Below, piece after piece: positions 15,932 to 23,645 of a stretch of DNA of 32,931 nucleotides. This DNA is from Candidatus Uhrbacteria bacterium (GTDB taxonomy: Bacteria; Patescibacteriota; Patescibacteriia; UBA9934). The DNA lies in assembly GCA_943357745.1 (NCBI GenBank), contig CALRGN010000005.1, positions 1 through 32,931 of the forward strand, in the 5' to 3' direction. Positions within the stretch are counted from its first letter, which is position 1; each line of letters opens with the position of its first letter. Position numbers and translations under genes: made by a program. The notes under the pieces were generated by a model. It did not search any database and was not told the DNA's origin. It saw only the letters and a list, made by a program, of their open reading frames with translations.

Positions 15932-18597
15932 AATTAAAATTCGAAGCAAATCAGCAGTACCAAATCGATGCCGTAAAATCGGTGGTCGATATTTTTGAGG
16001 GCCAGCCGTTGGAGAGTGGTGATTTTGAGATGATGGTTGCTATACCGGCGGACAGACTTCAAATTGGAAGTGAGATTTTGGTTGGTAACAATCTCGTGTT
16101 GGAGCAGGAAACAATCCTGAAAAACATTCAAACCATCCAGGAACAAAACAAACTCCCCCTCAGCGATAGCGAGTTCAAGGATGGAATGAACTTCTCTACT
16201 GAAATGGAAACGGGTACGGGAAAGACATACGTCTATTTGCGAACCATACACGAACTCAATAAGAAGTACGGGTTCAAGAAGTTCGTAATTGTCGTGCCGA
16301 GTATCGCGATCAAGGAGGGTGTGATGAAAAACCTTGAAGTAACGAAGGAACATTTCGCGTTGCTGTTTGATAATCCGAAGATGGATTTTTACATTTACGA
16401 TTCCAAGAAAAGGGGTCAACTTCGGAATTTTGGTACAACGGATACGCTCCAAGTGCTCGTGATAAACATCGACTCGTTCACCAAGAAAGAAAGCAACATC
16501 ATTTACCAGGATTCAGATGATGGCATTCCGGTTCGCTACATTCAGGGTGTTTGCCCGGTGGTGATTGTTGATGAACCGCAGAACATGGAAACAGACGTGC
16601 GCAAGGTGGCAATCGCGAATTTAAATCCGCTTTGTACACTTCGGTATTCCGCGACGCATAAATATCCGTATCATCTGCTCTACAAACTCGATCCAGTACA
16701 GGCATATGACTTGGGTTTGGTGAAAAAGATTGAAGTCGACTCTGTTTTCTCCGAGGATGCGTACAACGACGCATATATTCGCGTTCTTGAAATCAAAAGC
16801 AAGAAGGCTAATATTACGGCGACCATCGAGATTGATAAAAGCGATGATTATGGCCTCCAGCGCAAGGAGGTGGTGATGAAGCCTGGAGACGACCTGTTTG
16901 ACCTCTCAGGGGAACGTGAGGCTTACAAGGACGGATTCGTGCTGGAATCCATCAGCGTTACGGACCAAACTGTGGGCTTCTCCAACGGAAATACGTTTGC
17001 GTGCGGTCAGAAGGATGAAAAGCTACAGGACGACATCATGAAATATCAGATTAAGAAAACGGTTGAAAATCATTTCGAGAAAGAAAAAAAGCTGAAAGAT
17101 AAGGGCGTGAAGGTGCTCTCCCTGTTTTTTATTGACCGCGTATCAAATTACCGAGAATACGTTGAGGCTGGCTGGGGTAAAGGAAAATTCGCACAATGGT
17201 TTGAAGAGGCATACAAAGAAATGCAGAAGAAGCCGCAGTACCAAGGCGTGCTTGAGCAAGATTGTGGCGACGTTCATGACGGTTATTTTGCACAGGATAA
17301 GAAGTCTGGCTCCTGGAAGGATTCGAGCGATGCAAAAGGAGGAGAAGGTGGAAAAACACAAGACGATGAACGGGCGTACGAGTTAATCATGAAGAACAAG
17401 GAGAAATTGTTAGACGTAAATACGCCACTACGTTTCATCTTCAGTCACTCCGCGCTTCGTGAAGGATGGGACAACCCGAACGTCTTCCAGATTTGTACGC
17501 TCAGTGAAACACAATCCGTCATGAAGAAGCGCCAAGAAATCGGACGCGGTCTTCGCTTGCCAGTGAATCAGGATGGCGAACGAATTTACGATTCGAACAT
17601 CAATGTGCTGACCGTCATTGCCAATGAAAGCTACGAACAGTTTGCGAAAGCCCTCCAGACAGAAATTGAGGAGGACTGCGGTGTTTCGTTTTCTGGTCGT
17701 ATCAAGAGCAAAGAAAAACGTCGGATAGTGAAGCTGAAGAAGGGATATGAACTCGATGAGAACTTTAAAGATTTGTGGAGCCGAATCAAACAGCGCACGC
17801 AGTATCACGTTGAGTACAGTACAAGAGACCTTATCGAAAATGCCTGGCGTGCGTGTTTGAATATCAACGTCTCGAAGCCAAGAATCAGCAACGTTCGCGT
17901 GCGCCTGAACATCAACGAGAAAGGTGTTAATACGGAAATTCGTTCAGTAAGTAGTCAGACGATCAAACAAGAGATTGGACTGGAGGCCATTCCTGACGCG
18001 ATTAACAACATTCAGCGGAAAACTCGGCTGACCAAACCGACGATATTTAAAATTCTCAAGGAATCGGATCATTTGAAAGATATCCTGGTTAATCCTCAGC
18101 AAGTCGTTGACGAGGTGACCATGAAAATCAACGAGACGCTCACTCGTATGGCAGTAGACGGCATCAAGTACGAAAAGATCGCTGGTGGCTTCTGGGAGAT
18201 GCAGCGATTCCAGAATGAAGAGCTGGAAGAGTATCTTGACCGTCTTATCAAGGTTCAGAATCAGCAGAGAACGCTTTACGACCACGTTATTACGGATTCT
18301 GCGGTGGAAGCGACCTTCGCCAAAGACTTGGAATCACGCGAGGATGTGAAGTTTTACTTCAAGCTCCCTCGATGGTTCAAGATCGAAACCCCACTTGGTG
18401 GCTACAATCCGGACTGGGCAATTGTTTTTGAGAATGACAAACGGGTGTACTTCGTTGCGGAAACCAAAAAAGAAGGCGAGATTCGAGAGAGTGAGGAGAT
18501 GAAAATCACCTGTGGTCGTGCACACTTCAAAGTGCTGGACGGTGTGCTATTTGAGCGAGTTGAGAGGCTGGAGGAGATTCAGATAAGTGGCTCTTGA
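15928..18597 (+). CDS. Type III restriction enzyme Res subunit (helicase-nuclease)
   Basis: In this 889-residue superfamily 2 translocase, Walker A is METGTGKT (93-100), motif II is VVIVDEPQ (DEPQ about 215-218) and motif III is SAT (241-243). Motif VI is in QEIGRGLRLPVN. Near the C-terminus PDWAIVFEND ... VAETKKEGE gives the PD-(D/E)XK endonuclease typical of Res (PD about 828, E845, K847). With Mod it hydrolyses ATP and cleaves DNA near unmethylated sites. All key motifs are intact, so the system looks functional. Its start overlaps the previous stop; the HEPN-like gene begins 10 nt after it. Confidence 0.95.
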   Translation: MKLKFEANQQYQIDAVKSVVDIFEGQPLESGDFEMMVAIPADRLQIGSEILVGNNLVLEQETILKNIQTIQEQNKLPLSDSEFKDGMNFSTEMETGTGKTYVYLRTIHELNKKYGFKKFVIVVPSIAIKEGVMKNLEVTKEHFALLFDNPKMDFYIYDSKKRGQLRNFGTTDTLQVLVINIDSFTKKESNIIYQDSDDGIPVRYIQGVCPVVIVDEPQNMETDVRKVAIANLNPLCTLRYSATHKYPYHLLYKLDPVQAYDLGLVKKIEVDSVFSEDAYNDAYIRVLEIKSKKANITATIEIDKSDDYGLQRKEVVMKPGDDLFDLSGEREAYKDGFVLESISVTDQTVGFSNGNTFACGQKDEKLQDDIMKYQIKKTVENHFEKEKKLKDKGVKVLSLFFIDRVSNYREYVEAGWGKGKFAQWFEEAYKEMQKKPQYQGVLEQDCGDVHDGYFAQDKKSGSWKDSSDAKGGEGGKTQDDERAYELIMKNKEKLLDVNTPLRFIFSHSALREGWDNPNVFQICTLSETQSVMKKRQEIGRGLRLPVNQDGERIYDSNINVLTVIANESYEQFAKALQTEIEEDCGVSFSGRIKSKEKRRIVKLKKGYELDENFKDLWSRIKQRTQYHVEYSTRDLIENAWRACLNINVSKPRISNVRVRLNINEKGVNTEIRSVSSQTIKQEIGLEAIPDAINNIQRKTRLTKPTIFKILKESDHLKDILVNPQQVVDEVTMKINETLTRMAVDGIKYEKIAGGFWEMQRFQNEELEEYLDRLIKVQNQQRTLYDHVITDSAVEATFAKDLESREDVKFYFKLPRWFKIETPLGGYNPDWAIVFENDKRVYFVAETKKEGEIRESEEMKITCGRAHFKVLDGVLFERVERLEEIQISGS

Positions 18598-18607
18598 ATA
18601 AAAACTT

Positions 18608-19372
18608 ATGGGTCAGGATGATCTGTACACTCCAGACGCGCAGCCAACCAACAATATGGACATGTCAATAAAATTCAATCCGCGGAAAATTAACCTAGAA
18701 CCAAGGGACATATTGCAGATATCAAACCTTGTCGACGGTGAGATTGTTCATGATCCGCTAGGTAGGCATAAGCCAGGTTCCCAGTTTGTAATCAACCACA
18801 GGGATATCGGTTCCAAGAAATTCCCCAAGGCAATGTTTCCGGCACCTAACCCCATCGAGTTCTATCTTCATTTAGTATTGCAAAGTATCGACGCTATCAG
18901 CCCCCTTGAGGTGGTAGTACAGCAAGACATCAAGCAGATAAATCGATTGATTCTGGAAGAAATTAGATTCTGTATTTTCGCGGTTGGCGCTCTTGAAGCT
19001 TTTGTGAATCAGATGATCCCAGCTACGTTCACCTATACCGATAATGGAAAGACTTTTTCTAAGAAAGACATCGAGAGGTGTTGGTCTCTGGAGGATAAAT
19101 TCAAAAAGATCATTCCCTTGATTGCAGGAGTTCGGGTCGTGGATGACACTAAAAAATGGTGTATTGTTACACTATTGATTGGTTTGCGGAATGACTTAAT
19201 TCACCTGAAGACGGCCTACCCAGTGGTTTCAGACTTCCAGTCTTACCAAGTCCTCTACCGCCGCTTGTTAGACAACAACTATGCCGAGTGCTTTGATGTC
19301 GTTAAGGCGATTATCAGTTCTATAGCTTCACCGACCCCATCTGTGAGCGGCGGTAATGGCCCCCTCCATTAG
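18608..19372 (+). CDS. HEPN-domain-like protein, last gene of the type III operon
   Basis: I recognise no named family for this 254-residue protein. Helical segments with AVGALEAFVNQMIP (about 115-128), KKDIERCWSLEDKFKKIIP (about 142-160) and GLRNDLIHLK (182-191) follow the HEPN pattern; RNDLIH (184-189) gives the Rx4H active-site motif of HEPN ribonucleases. The N-terminal ~75 residues are polar and unassigned. HEPN proteins often act as RNA-cleaving toxins or abortive effectors in defence loci. Its position 10 nt after res suggests co-expression. No antitoxin-like gene is adjacent. A later start at Met17 (18656) is possible. Could instead be a non-enzymatic scaffold. Confidence 0.6.
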   Translation: MGQDDLYTPDAQPTNNMDMSIKFNPRKINLEPRDILQISNLVDGEIVHDPLGRHKPGSQFVINHRDIGSKKFPKAMFPAPNPIEFYLHLVLQSIDAISPLEVVVQQDIKQINRLILEEIRFCIFAVGALEAFVNQMIPATFTYTDNGKTFSKKDIERCWSLEDKFKKIIPLIAGVRVVDDTKKWCIVTLLIGLRNDLIHLKTAYPVVSDFQSYQVLYRRLLDNNYAECFDVVKAIISSIASPTPSVSGGNGPLH

Positions 19373-19420
19373 GCTGTTACGAATGAATTCAGTTTTTCCT
19401 TGTGTAACTAGCAAAAGCTC

Positions 19421-19438
19421 AAAAATGAAGCCATTTTT
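19421..19438. terminator. AT-rich hairpin between restriction operon and tRNA-Val
   Basis: AAAAATG-AAGC-CATTTTT is a perfect 7-bp stem. It is GC-poor, so termination is likely weak, but it lies at the convergent ends of the HEPN gene and tRNA-Val. Confidence 0.45.
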
Positions 19439-19453
19439 ATATTCGTTCTATTC

Positions 19454-19530
19454 TGGTGGGCGATAGAAGATTCGAACTTCTGACCTTCACAATGTCAATG
19501 TGACGCTCTAACCAACTGAGCTAATCGCCC
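19454..19530 (-). tRNA. tRNA-Val (GAC)
   Basis: This 77-nt cloverleaf has acceptor GGGCGAT/ATCGCCC, anticodon stem TCACA/TGTGA with loop TTGACAT (anticodon GAC), T loop TTCGAAT, discriminator A and encoded CCA. Confidence 0.96.
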
Positions 19531-19578
19531 AAACCGTTAAGGAATTGTAGTGGGGTAGAGGAGTTAGGTCAAACTTTA

Positions 19579-19971
19579 TTAGAATTTTCTCGGTTTTGCT
19601 TCTGGGAGTTTGGCGACGAACATTAGTCCAATCCCCACTGCCAATAGGAAAATGAACCAAAGACTGCCGGCGATTAGGAGATTACCTAAATTGCAATTTG
19701 ACCATTCCACCAAGGCGATGTCTCCAAAGTGTTGAATTGAATTAAAACAAGCTTGAGCGGCGGATGATTGTTCAAGTACAAAGATTCCGGTCCAGGCGGC
19801 GCCAAAAGCAGTGGCGATAGACAGCAGAGTGAACCAACAACTGAATACGGCGGGATTTACCCTCACAAATTTACTTAATGCGACCACGGCAAATAGTACT
19901 CCCCCAAAAAGCCAATAAATCAAAAACCAAGCGAAAGTAAGAATAATAGTTGGAAAAATTAAAGTGCTCAT
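19579..19971 (-). CDS. Small multi-helix membrane protein, unknown function
   Basis: I choose the ATG at 19971 (MSTLIFPTIIL) rather than the ORF-track start at 20013. This ATG overlaps the stop of the upstream small gene as ATGA, a translational-coupling arrangement, and the extra 14 residues are polar. The 130-residue product has about three hydrophobic helices, and two cysteines (AQACFN, SNCNLG) in the loop before the last helix could form a disulfide. The tail is basic (KPRKF). No family recognised. Confidence 0.65.
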   Translation of the reverse strand: MSTLIFPTIILTFAWFLIYWLFGGVLFAVVALSKFVRVNPAVFSCWFTLLSIATAFGAAWTGIFVLEQSSAAQACFNSIQHFGDIALVEWSNCNLGNLLIAGSLWFIFLLAVGIGLMFVAKLPEAKPRKF

Positions 19972-20147
19972 AGTTGATTGATAACTGATAGGGCTAGATG
20001 AATTATAAACCAAGAACCAAGCGCCCCTAAAAACATCACCACGCCGGCGTTCTTCATGGTGTCATCATGATGAGCTCTGCCGTGCTGAAAAAAGAAAAAG
20101 GCAACTCCGGCAATGATCAGTGGCAAAATAAGTGATTCTAAAAACAT
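19968..20147 (-). CDS. Small two-helix membrane protein, unknown function
   Basis: The real start is probably the ATG at 20147 (MFLESLILPLI), because the longer ORF to 20201 would run through tRNA-Ile. The product is 59 residues with two hydrophobic segments around a polar HGRAHHDD loop. It starts 5 nt from the 3' end of tRNA-Ile and overlaps the next small membrane gene by 4 nt. No family recognised. Confidence 0.6.
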   Translation of the reverse strand: MFLESLILPLIIAGVAFFFFQHGRAHHDDTMKNAGVVMFLGALGSWFIIHLALSVINQL

Positions 20148-20151
20148 AGTT

Positions 20152-20229
20152 TGGTGGGCGCGCCTGGATTTGAACCAGGGACCATTGAGGTATAAGCTCA
20201 ACGCTCTAACCAGGCTGAGCTACGCGCCC
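20152..20229 (-). tRNA. tRNA-Ile (UAU anticodon)
   Basis: This 78-nt cloverleaf has acceptor GGGCGCG/CGCGCCC, D arm GCTC/GAGC, anticodon stem TTGAG/CTCAA with loop CTTATAC (C32, T33, TAT at 34-36, A37), T arm CCTGG-TTCAAAT-CCAGG and encoded ACCA. The anticodon TAT reads AUA directly. Most bacteria use tRNA-Ile(CAU) modified by TilS for this codon instead. Confidence 0.93.
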
Positions 20230-20360
20230 AAATGGCCCAATAAATGAGAAATGATTGCTATCTGAGCCGTGTAAGAGCTGGCTTGCTCCCGAATAGACTA
20301 GCAAATTATCTGGTTTTCCGCCATACTAATGGGACACTGAATTATAACATGGTTAAAATA

Positions 20361-20402
20361 TCGCAAAATCATCACAATAATTCGCAAAATCGTCCCAATT
20401 TC
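20361..20402 (+). repeat. Imperfect 21-bp tandem repeat before the rluA-like gene
   Basis: tcgcaaaatcatcacaataat and tcgcaaaatcgtcccaattt-c are adjacent and share most positions; the second ends one base before the ATG. It is either a slippage product or a regulatory site. Confidence 0.5.
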
Positions 20403-20403
20403 T

Positions 20404-21345
20404 ATGCAAATTACCTATAATGGTGAGTCAAAACGAGCCGATCTCGCGGTGGCTGGTATTTTAGCAGTCAGCCGCTCCCAAATCCAAAAACTTTTTAAAG
20501 CTGGCAGAGTTTTGGTGAATGACCGGATTAGTACGGCCCATTTAGCGCTAGTTGATGGCGATCAGATCGTGGTGGAACAGTGGGGTGATGCTGGCGACGA
20601 GATGGGCAGTGCTTTTGAGTCGGCGGCTCGGACGGATCTTCACCCTACTGATCCGGTTACCCTGTTAGTGGTCTATGAGGATGCCGACTTATTGGTGATT
20701 GATAAACCGGCGGGCTTACTTAGTCATGAAACCAAGGTTGGGAGCGGTGAGATGAGCGTGGCAAGTTTATTTCTGACCCGTAATCCAGAAGTGAGTGGGG
20801 TGGGACCGATTGGTAGAGAAGGATTGGTGCATCGGCTAGACAAAGCCGCCTCTGGTTTGATGATGCTCGCAAAAACTGAAGTAAGTTTTGATTTTTTGAA
20901 ACGACAATTTGCCGATCGGTTGGTTAAAAAAACTTATACCGCCCTGGTGCTAGGCAAAGTAGAGCCGGAATATGGAATGATTAACTTTCCGATTGCTCGC
21001 TCTAAGAGCAAACCGAGGATGGCGGCACGACCAACCTCGCAAGAAGGATTGACGGCCGTTACACATTACGATGTTGAGCGACGCTTTACTACGGCAACTT
21101 TGGTTTCGGTTGGGATTGAAACCGGTCGAACCCACCAAATCAGAGCGCATTTCTTTGCCTTAGGGCATCAGGTAGCCGGTGATACTGTATATGTCCAGCG
21201 CGGGGTGAAGTTAGCTAAATTGGACCGGCTATTTTTACACGCCAGTAAGCTGGAATTCGCCTTACCAAGCGGAGAACAAAAGACTTTTACCTCTCCCCTC
21301 CCCCAAGAACTAGAGGCGTATCTATTAACTTTGAAAGCGATATGA
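20404..21345 (+). CDS. RluA-family 23S rRNA/tRNA pseudouridine synthase
   Basis: This 313-residue protein has an N-terminal S4 RNA-binding domain (about 1-60; SRSQIQKLFKAGRVLVND) followed by the RluA catalytic domain. The catalytic aspartate lies in GLVHRLDKAASGLMML (HRLD near residue 144). Supporting motifs are LLVIDKPAGLLSH and GRTHQIRAHF. The S4 plus RluA order fits RluC/RluD-type enzymes that modify 23S rRNA; the exact target cannot be told from sequence. Its stop overlaps the next gene's start (ATGA). Confidence 0.92.
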   Translation: MQITYNGESKRADLAVAGILAVSRSQIQKLFKAGRVLVNDRISTAHLALVDGDQIVVEQWGDAGDEMGSAFESAARTDLHPTDPVTLLVVYEDADLLVIDKPAGLLSHETKVGSGEMSVASLFLTRNPEVSGVGPIGREGLVHRLDKAASGLMMLAKTEVSFDFLKRQFADRLVKKTYTALVLGKVEPEYGMINFPIARSKSKPRMAARPTSQEGLTAVTHYDVERRFTTATLVSVGIETGRTHQIRAHFFALGHQVAGDTVYVQRGVKLAKLDRLFLHASKLEFALPSGEQKTFTSPLPQELEAYLLTLKAI

Positions 21346-21920
21346 TCATCACAATCGCCGGTGATCCAGGATCTGGGAAATCAACGGTTGGTAAATTAGT
21401 GGCTAAACATTTGGGAATTCCCTATTTTTCTTTGGGAGATAGGAGAGCGGAATATGCTAAGGAGCTTGGATTAAATTTAGACGAGCTAAATGCTAAATCT
21501 GATCTTGATCCCGCGATTGATCAGATTTTTGACTATTGGCAAGAAACCTTAGGCGAGCAGAAGGGTGATTTTGTTTTGGATAGCCTATTGGGGTGGCATT
21601 TTTACCCCAGCTCCATCAAAATTTATTTGGGTCTTGATTCCGGTAAGGCGGCTGAGCGGATTTTTACTGACCGAAAGCAAAATGAAACTCGTGCCGACGA
21701 ACCAGCATATGCCAATGTAGGGGAAGTGGAACGGATTATAAATAAAAGAAAACAGGGCAATTGGACACGGCTCGGTAAGATTATTAAAAATAGCGGTGGC
21801 AAGATGTTAGGGTCGGTACCGATTGAATCTCAATTTGATTTATATCTGGATACGGGGGAGTTTTCTATTGCCGAGGTGGTGGAGAAGGTTGTAGAGAAGT
21901 GTAAGACATCGCAAAGGTGA
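21342..21920 (+). CDS. Cytidylate kinase-like P-loop kinase
   Basis: This 192-residue protein begins with a P-loop IAGDPGSGKST (about 5-15). The pattern GIPYFSLGDRRAEYAKELGLNLDELN and later YLGLDSGKAAERI...RADE resembles the short, archaeal-type cytidylate kinase family, which phosphorylates CMP/dCMP. The tail FDLYLDTGEFSIAEVVEKV also fits. It is translationally coupled to the rluA-like gene by a 4-nt overlap. It may instead be a related nucleoside-monophosphate kinase. Confidence 0.75.
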   Translation: MIITIAGDPGSGKSTVGKLVAKHLGIPYFSLGDRRAEYAKELGLNLDELNAKSDLDPAIDQIFDYWQETLGEQKGDFVLDSLLGWHFYPSSIKIYLGLDSGKAAERIFTDRKQNETRADEPAYANVGEVERIINKRKQGNWTRLGKIIKNSGGKMLGSVPIESQFDLYLDTGEFSIAEVVEKVVEKCKTSQR

Positions 21921-21986
21921 TAGGAGGGGTTGCCATCAAAAACCACCTCAGCCTAGTCGAACTGGTTAATAAATTGATTTTTCCGG

Positions 21987-22373
21987 TTAACTATTTTTAC
22001 TGACTACTTCTTTTTTGGCTGGTACTTCCTTTTTAACTTTTACCTCCTTCAGTTTTCTGGAAAAATCTTTGATGTAGCTCAACTTAGCTCTTCTAACAAT
22101 AAAGGTCTTGACCAATTCTAGCTTGGCTAAATTAGGTGAAGAAACCGGAAAGATTTTCTCTACGCCAAACCCGTCCGTATCTTTTCTGATGGTAAAACTC
22201 CGAGAAGCCCCGGCTCCACGGACGCCAAGGATCAACCCTTCAAAAATCTGAACACGCTCGCGCGGCTCGCCTTTAGCAGTGGTATCTTGAATCTTCTCAT
22301 GGACTCTAACCACTTGACCGGCTGATAGCTCGGCGGGAAGGAGTGACTTATAGGTAATATTAGCGTTCTTCAT
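21987..22373 (-). CDS. rplS: 50S ribosomal protein L19
   Basis: This 128-residue protein has the L19 core: AGQVVRVHEKIQD, RVQIFEGLILGVRG, SFTIRKDTDGFGVEKIFPVSSPN and VRRAKLSYI. The tail is Lys/Val-rich and slightly longer than usual. It is transcribed from its own promoter near the end of the DsbA-like gene. Confidence 0.97.
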   Translation of the reverse strand: MKNANITYKSLLPAELSAGQVVRVHEKIQDTTAKGEPRERVQIFEGLILGVRGAGASRSFTIRKDTDGFGVEKIFPVSSPNLAKLELVKTFIVRRAKLSYIKDFSRKLKEVKVKKEVPAKKEVVSKNS

Positions 22374-22393
22374 AGGGATGTTAAATCGGGGCT

Positions 22394-22422
22394 AGTTTAT
22401 CCCAACTCGCAAAATTGGTCAA
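22394..22422 (-). promoter_or_regulatory. Candidate rplS promoter
   Basis: On the minus strand, TTGACC (22422-22417), a 17-bp spacer and TAAACT (22399-22394); predicted leader about 14 nt. The -35 overlaps the last codons of the upstream DsbA-like gene. Confidence 0.65.
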
Positions 22423-23156
22423 ATTTTTACAATATTGATTAACTCCTCTATTAAGGTTTTAAAGATACTAAAGGGAATGGCGCCTTCTATTTTTTGCTGG
22501 TTGATAAAGAAAGTGGGAGTACCCACTACCCCGAGCGCTTGACCGGTGGCGATATCATTCTCAAGATCGGTGCGGAATTTTTCTGACTCCAGACAGAGAG
22601 TGAATTCTTTTTCATTTAGCCCCTGCTCTGTGGCCAGAACGATTAGAGATGGTTGATCGAAAATTATTGATTGGCCATACAAAGCATCATGGTATTCCCA
22701 AAATTTATCCTGATCATTAGCGCAACCTGCCGCCAAGGAAGCTAAATCAGCACCGGGATGCAAATCTGGCAAGGGAAAATCTTTATAAATAATTTGAATA
22801 TCGTTGGGGAACAATTTAGCGAGCGCGCGGAGAACATGGCTTTCGGTTTGTGAGAATGGGCAACCAAAGTCCGCGAATTCTACGATTCTAATAAGGGCGG
22901 AATCAGGCCCAAGTTTAGGATCGCCTTTTAAATCCTGTAAGGTGCTGGGGGATCCAATCCCGGCCTGCTTTGCCAAATAACTACCGGTCGCTAAACTTCT
23001 TTCAAACTGCAAGGCGGAATAATCTACTTTACCGGTTTTTATTTGACTGTAATAGTAAAGGATTTTATAGGCAAAAAGGGAGATGAAAACTATAATGACG
23101 CCCGCTAAAATAATCCTCCATGGAAATGGCTTGGCAGTCCGTAAAAATAAAGACAT
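22419..23156 (-). CDS. DsbA-like thioredoxin-fold protein with a single active-site cysteine
   Basis: I choose the ATG at 23156 (MSLFLRTAKPF), giving 245 residues with a basic start and one N-terminal membrane anchor (about 13-32). The extracytoplasmic domain follows the DsbA/DSBA-like oxidoreductase pattern: IVEFADFGCPFSQTESHVLRAL, AAGCANDQDKFWEYHDALYG and cis-Pro VGTPTFFINQQ. The usual CPxC reads CPFS, so the resolving cysteine is absent. It may act as a monothiol isomerase/reductase or in disulfide shuffling with the VKOR at 349-807. The longer ORF start at 23198 is less likely because a TATATT-like -10 lies between. Confidence 0.82.
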   Translation of the reverse strand: MSLFLRTAKPFPWRIILAGVIIVFISLFAYKILYYYSQIKTGKVDYSALQFERSLATGSYLAKQAGIGSPSTLQDLKGDPKLGPDSALIRIVEFADFGCPFSQTESHVLRALAKLFPNDIQIIYKDFPLPDLHPGADLASLAAGCANDQDKFWEYHDALYGQSIIFDQPSLIVLATEQGLNEKEFTLCLESEKFRTDLENDIATGQALGVVGTPTFFINQQKIEGAIPFSIFKTLIEELINIVKI

Positions 23157-23336
23157 AGCGTGCCAATATAATAACATGAACGATGGACCTAAATTCACCT
23201 AGCCTTCCATAAGGCCTAGGGAATAATATCCCCGAAGCGGCCTCTTTTTGTTAGGCGCAGTCGTTATCGAGTGATGCGATGGGGTTTGAATTCGGGATGA
23301 CATTTCTACTTAGCCTTTGCAGGAAAATACTATCGC

Positions 23337-23365
23337 TTTACTTACTTCTCTTGTTCTGGTAAACT
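23337..23365 (+). promoter_or_regulatory. Candidate secG promoter
   Basis: TTTACT and TAAACT are separated by 17 bp; the predicted start is only about 4 nt before the ATG at 23376, a nearly leaderless transcript. Confidence 0.6.
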
Positions 23366-23375
23366 GGTTTTATCT

Positions 23376-23588
23376 ATGTGGCTAAATATCGCGCAAACAG
23401 TAATCGCAATTTTATTGACAGCAGCAATTTTAGTTCAGGTACGCGGAACAAATGCTGGGCTAGCGTTTGGAGGAGATGGGGCGGTGTACCGCACTCGCCG
23501 AGGAATTGAGAAGAATTTGCATAAAATTACAATTCTGTTGGCGCTTAGTTTTTTGGTGGTAGGATTGATCAACTCATTATCCGCTTAA
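23376..23588 (+). CDS. secG: Preprotein translocase subunit SecG
   Basis: This 70-residue protein has two membrane helices separated by a polar loop. The first helix ends with ILVQVRGTNAGLAFGGDG and the loop carries YRTRRGIEKNLH, both matching SecG. It assists the SecYEG translocon. The following peptide-binding-protein gene begins 57 nt later in the same frame after the TAA. Confidence 0.9.
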   Translation: MWLNIAQTVIAILLTAAILVQVRGTNAGLAFGGDGAVYRTRRGIEKNLHKITILLALSFLVVGLINSLSA

Positions 23589-23645
23589 GGCTATTATACG
23601 ATTAAGGTCAAAGAAAATCTAAGTAGTGCTCTCCCTAAAAAATCC

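Noticed and set aside
21923-21949. Hairpin between the cytidylate-kinase-like gene and rplS
   Set aside because: GAGGGGTT can pair with AACCACCTC with a bulge, but no U-tract follows on either strand, so I did not call a terminator.
23199-23375. Fourth copy of the 27-bp element near TTTGAATT at 23285
   Set aside because: Only an 8-bp core matches and the distance to the secG -35 is wrong.
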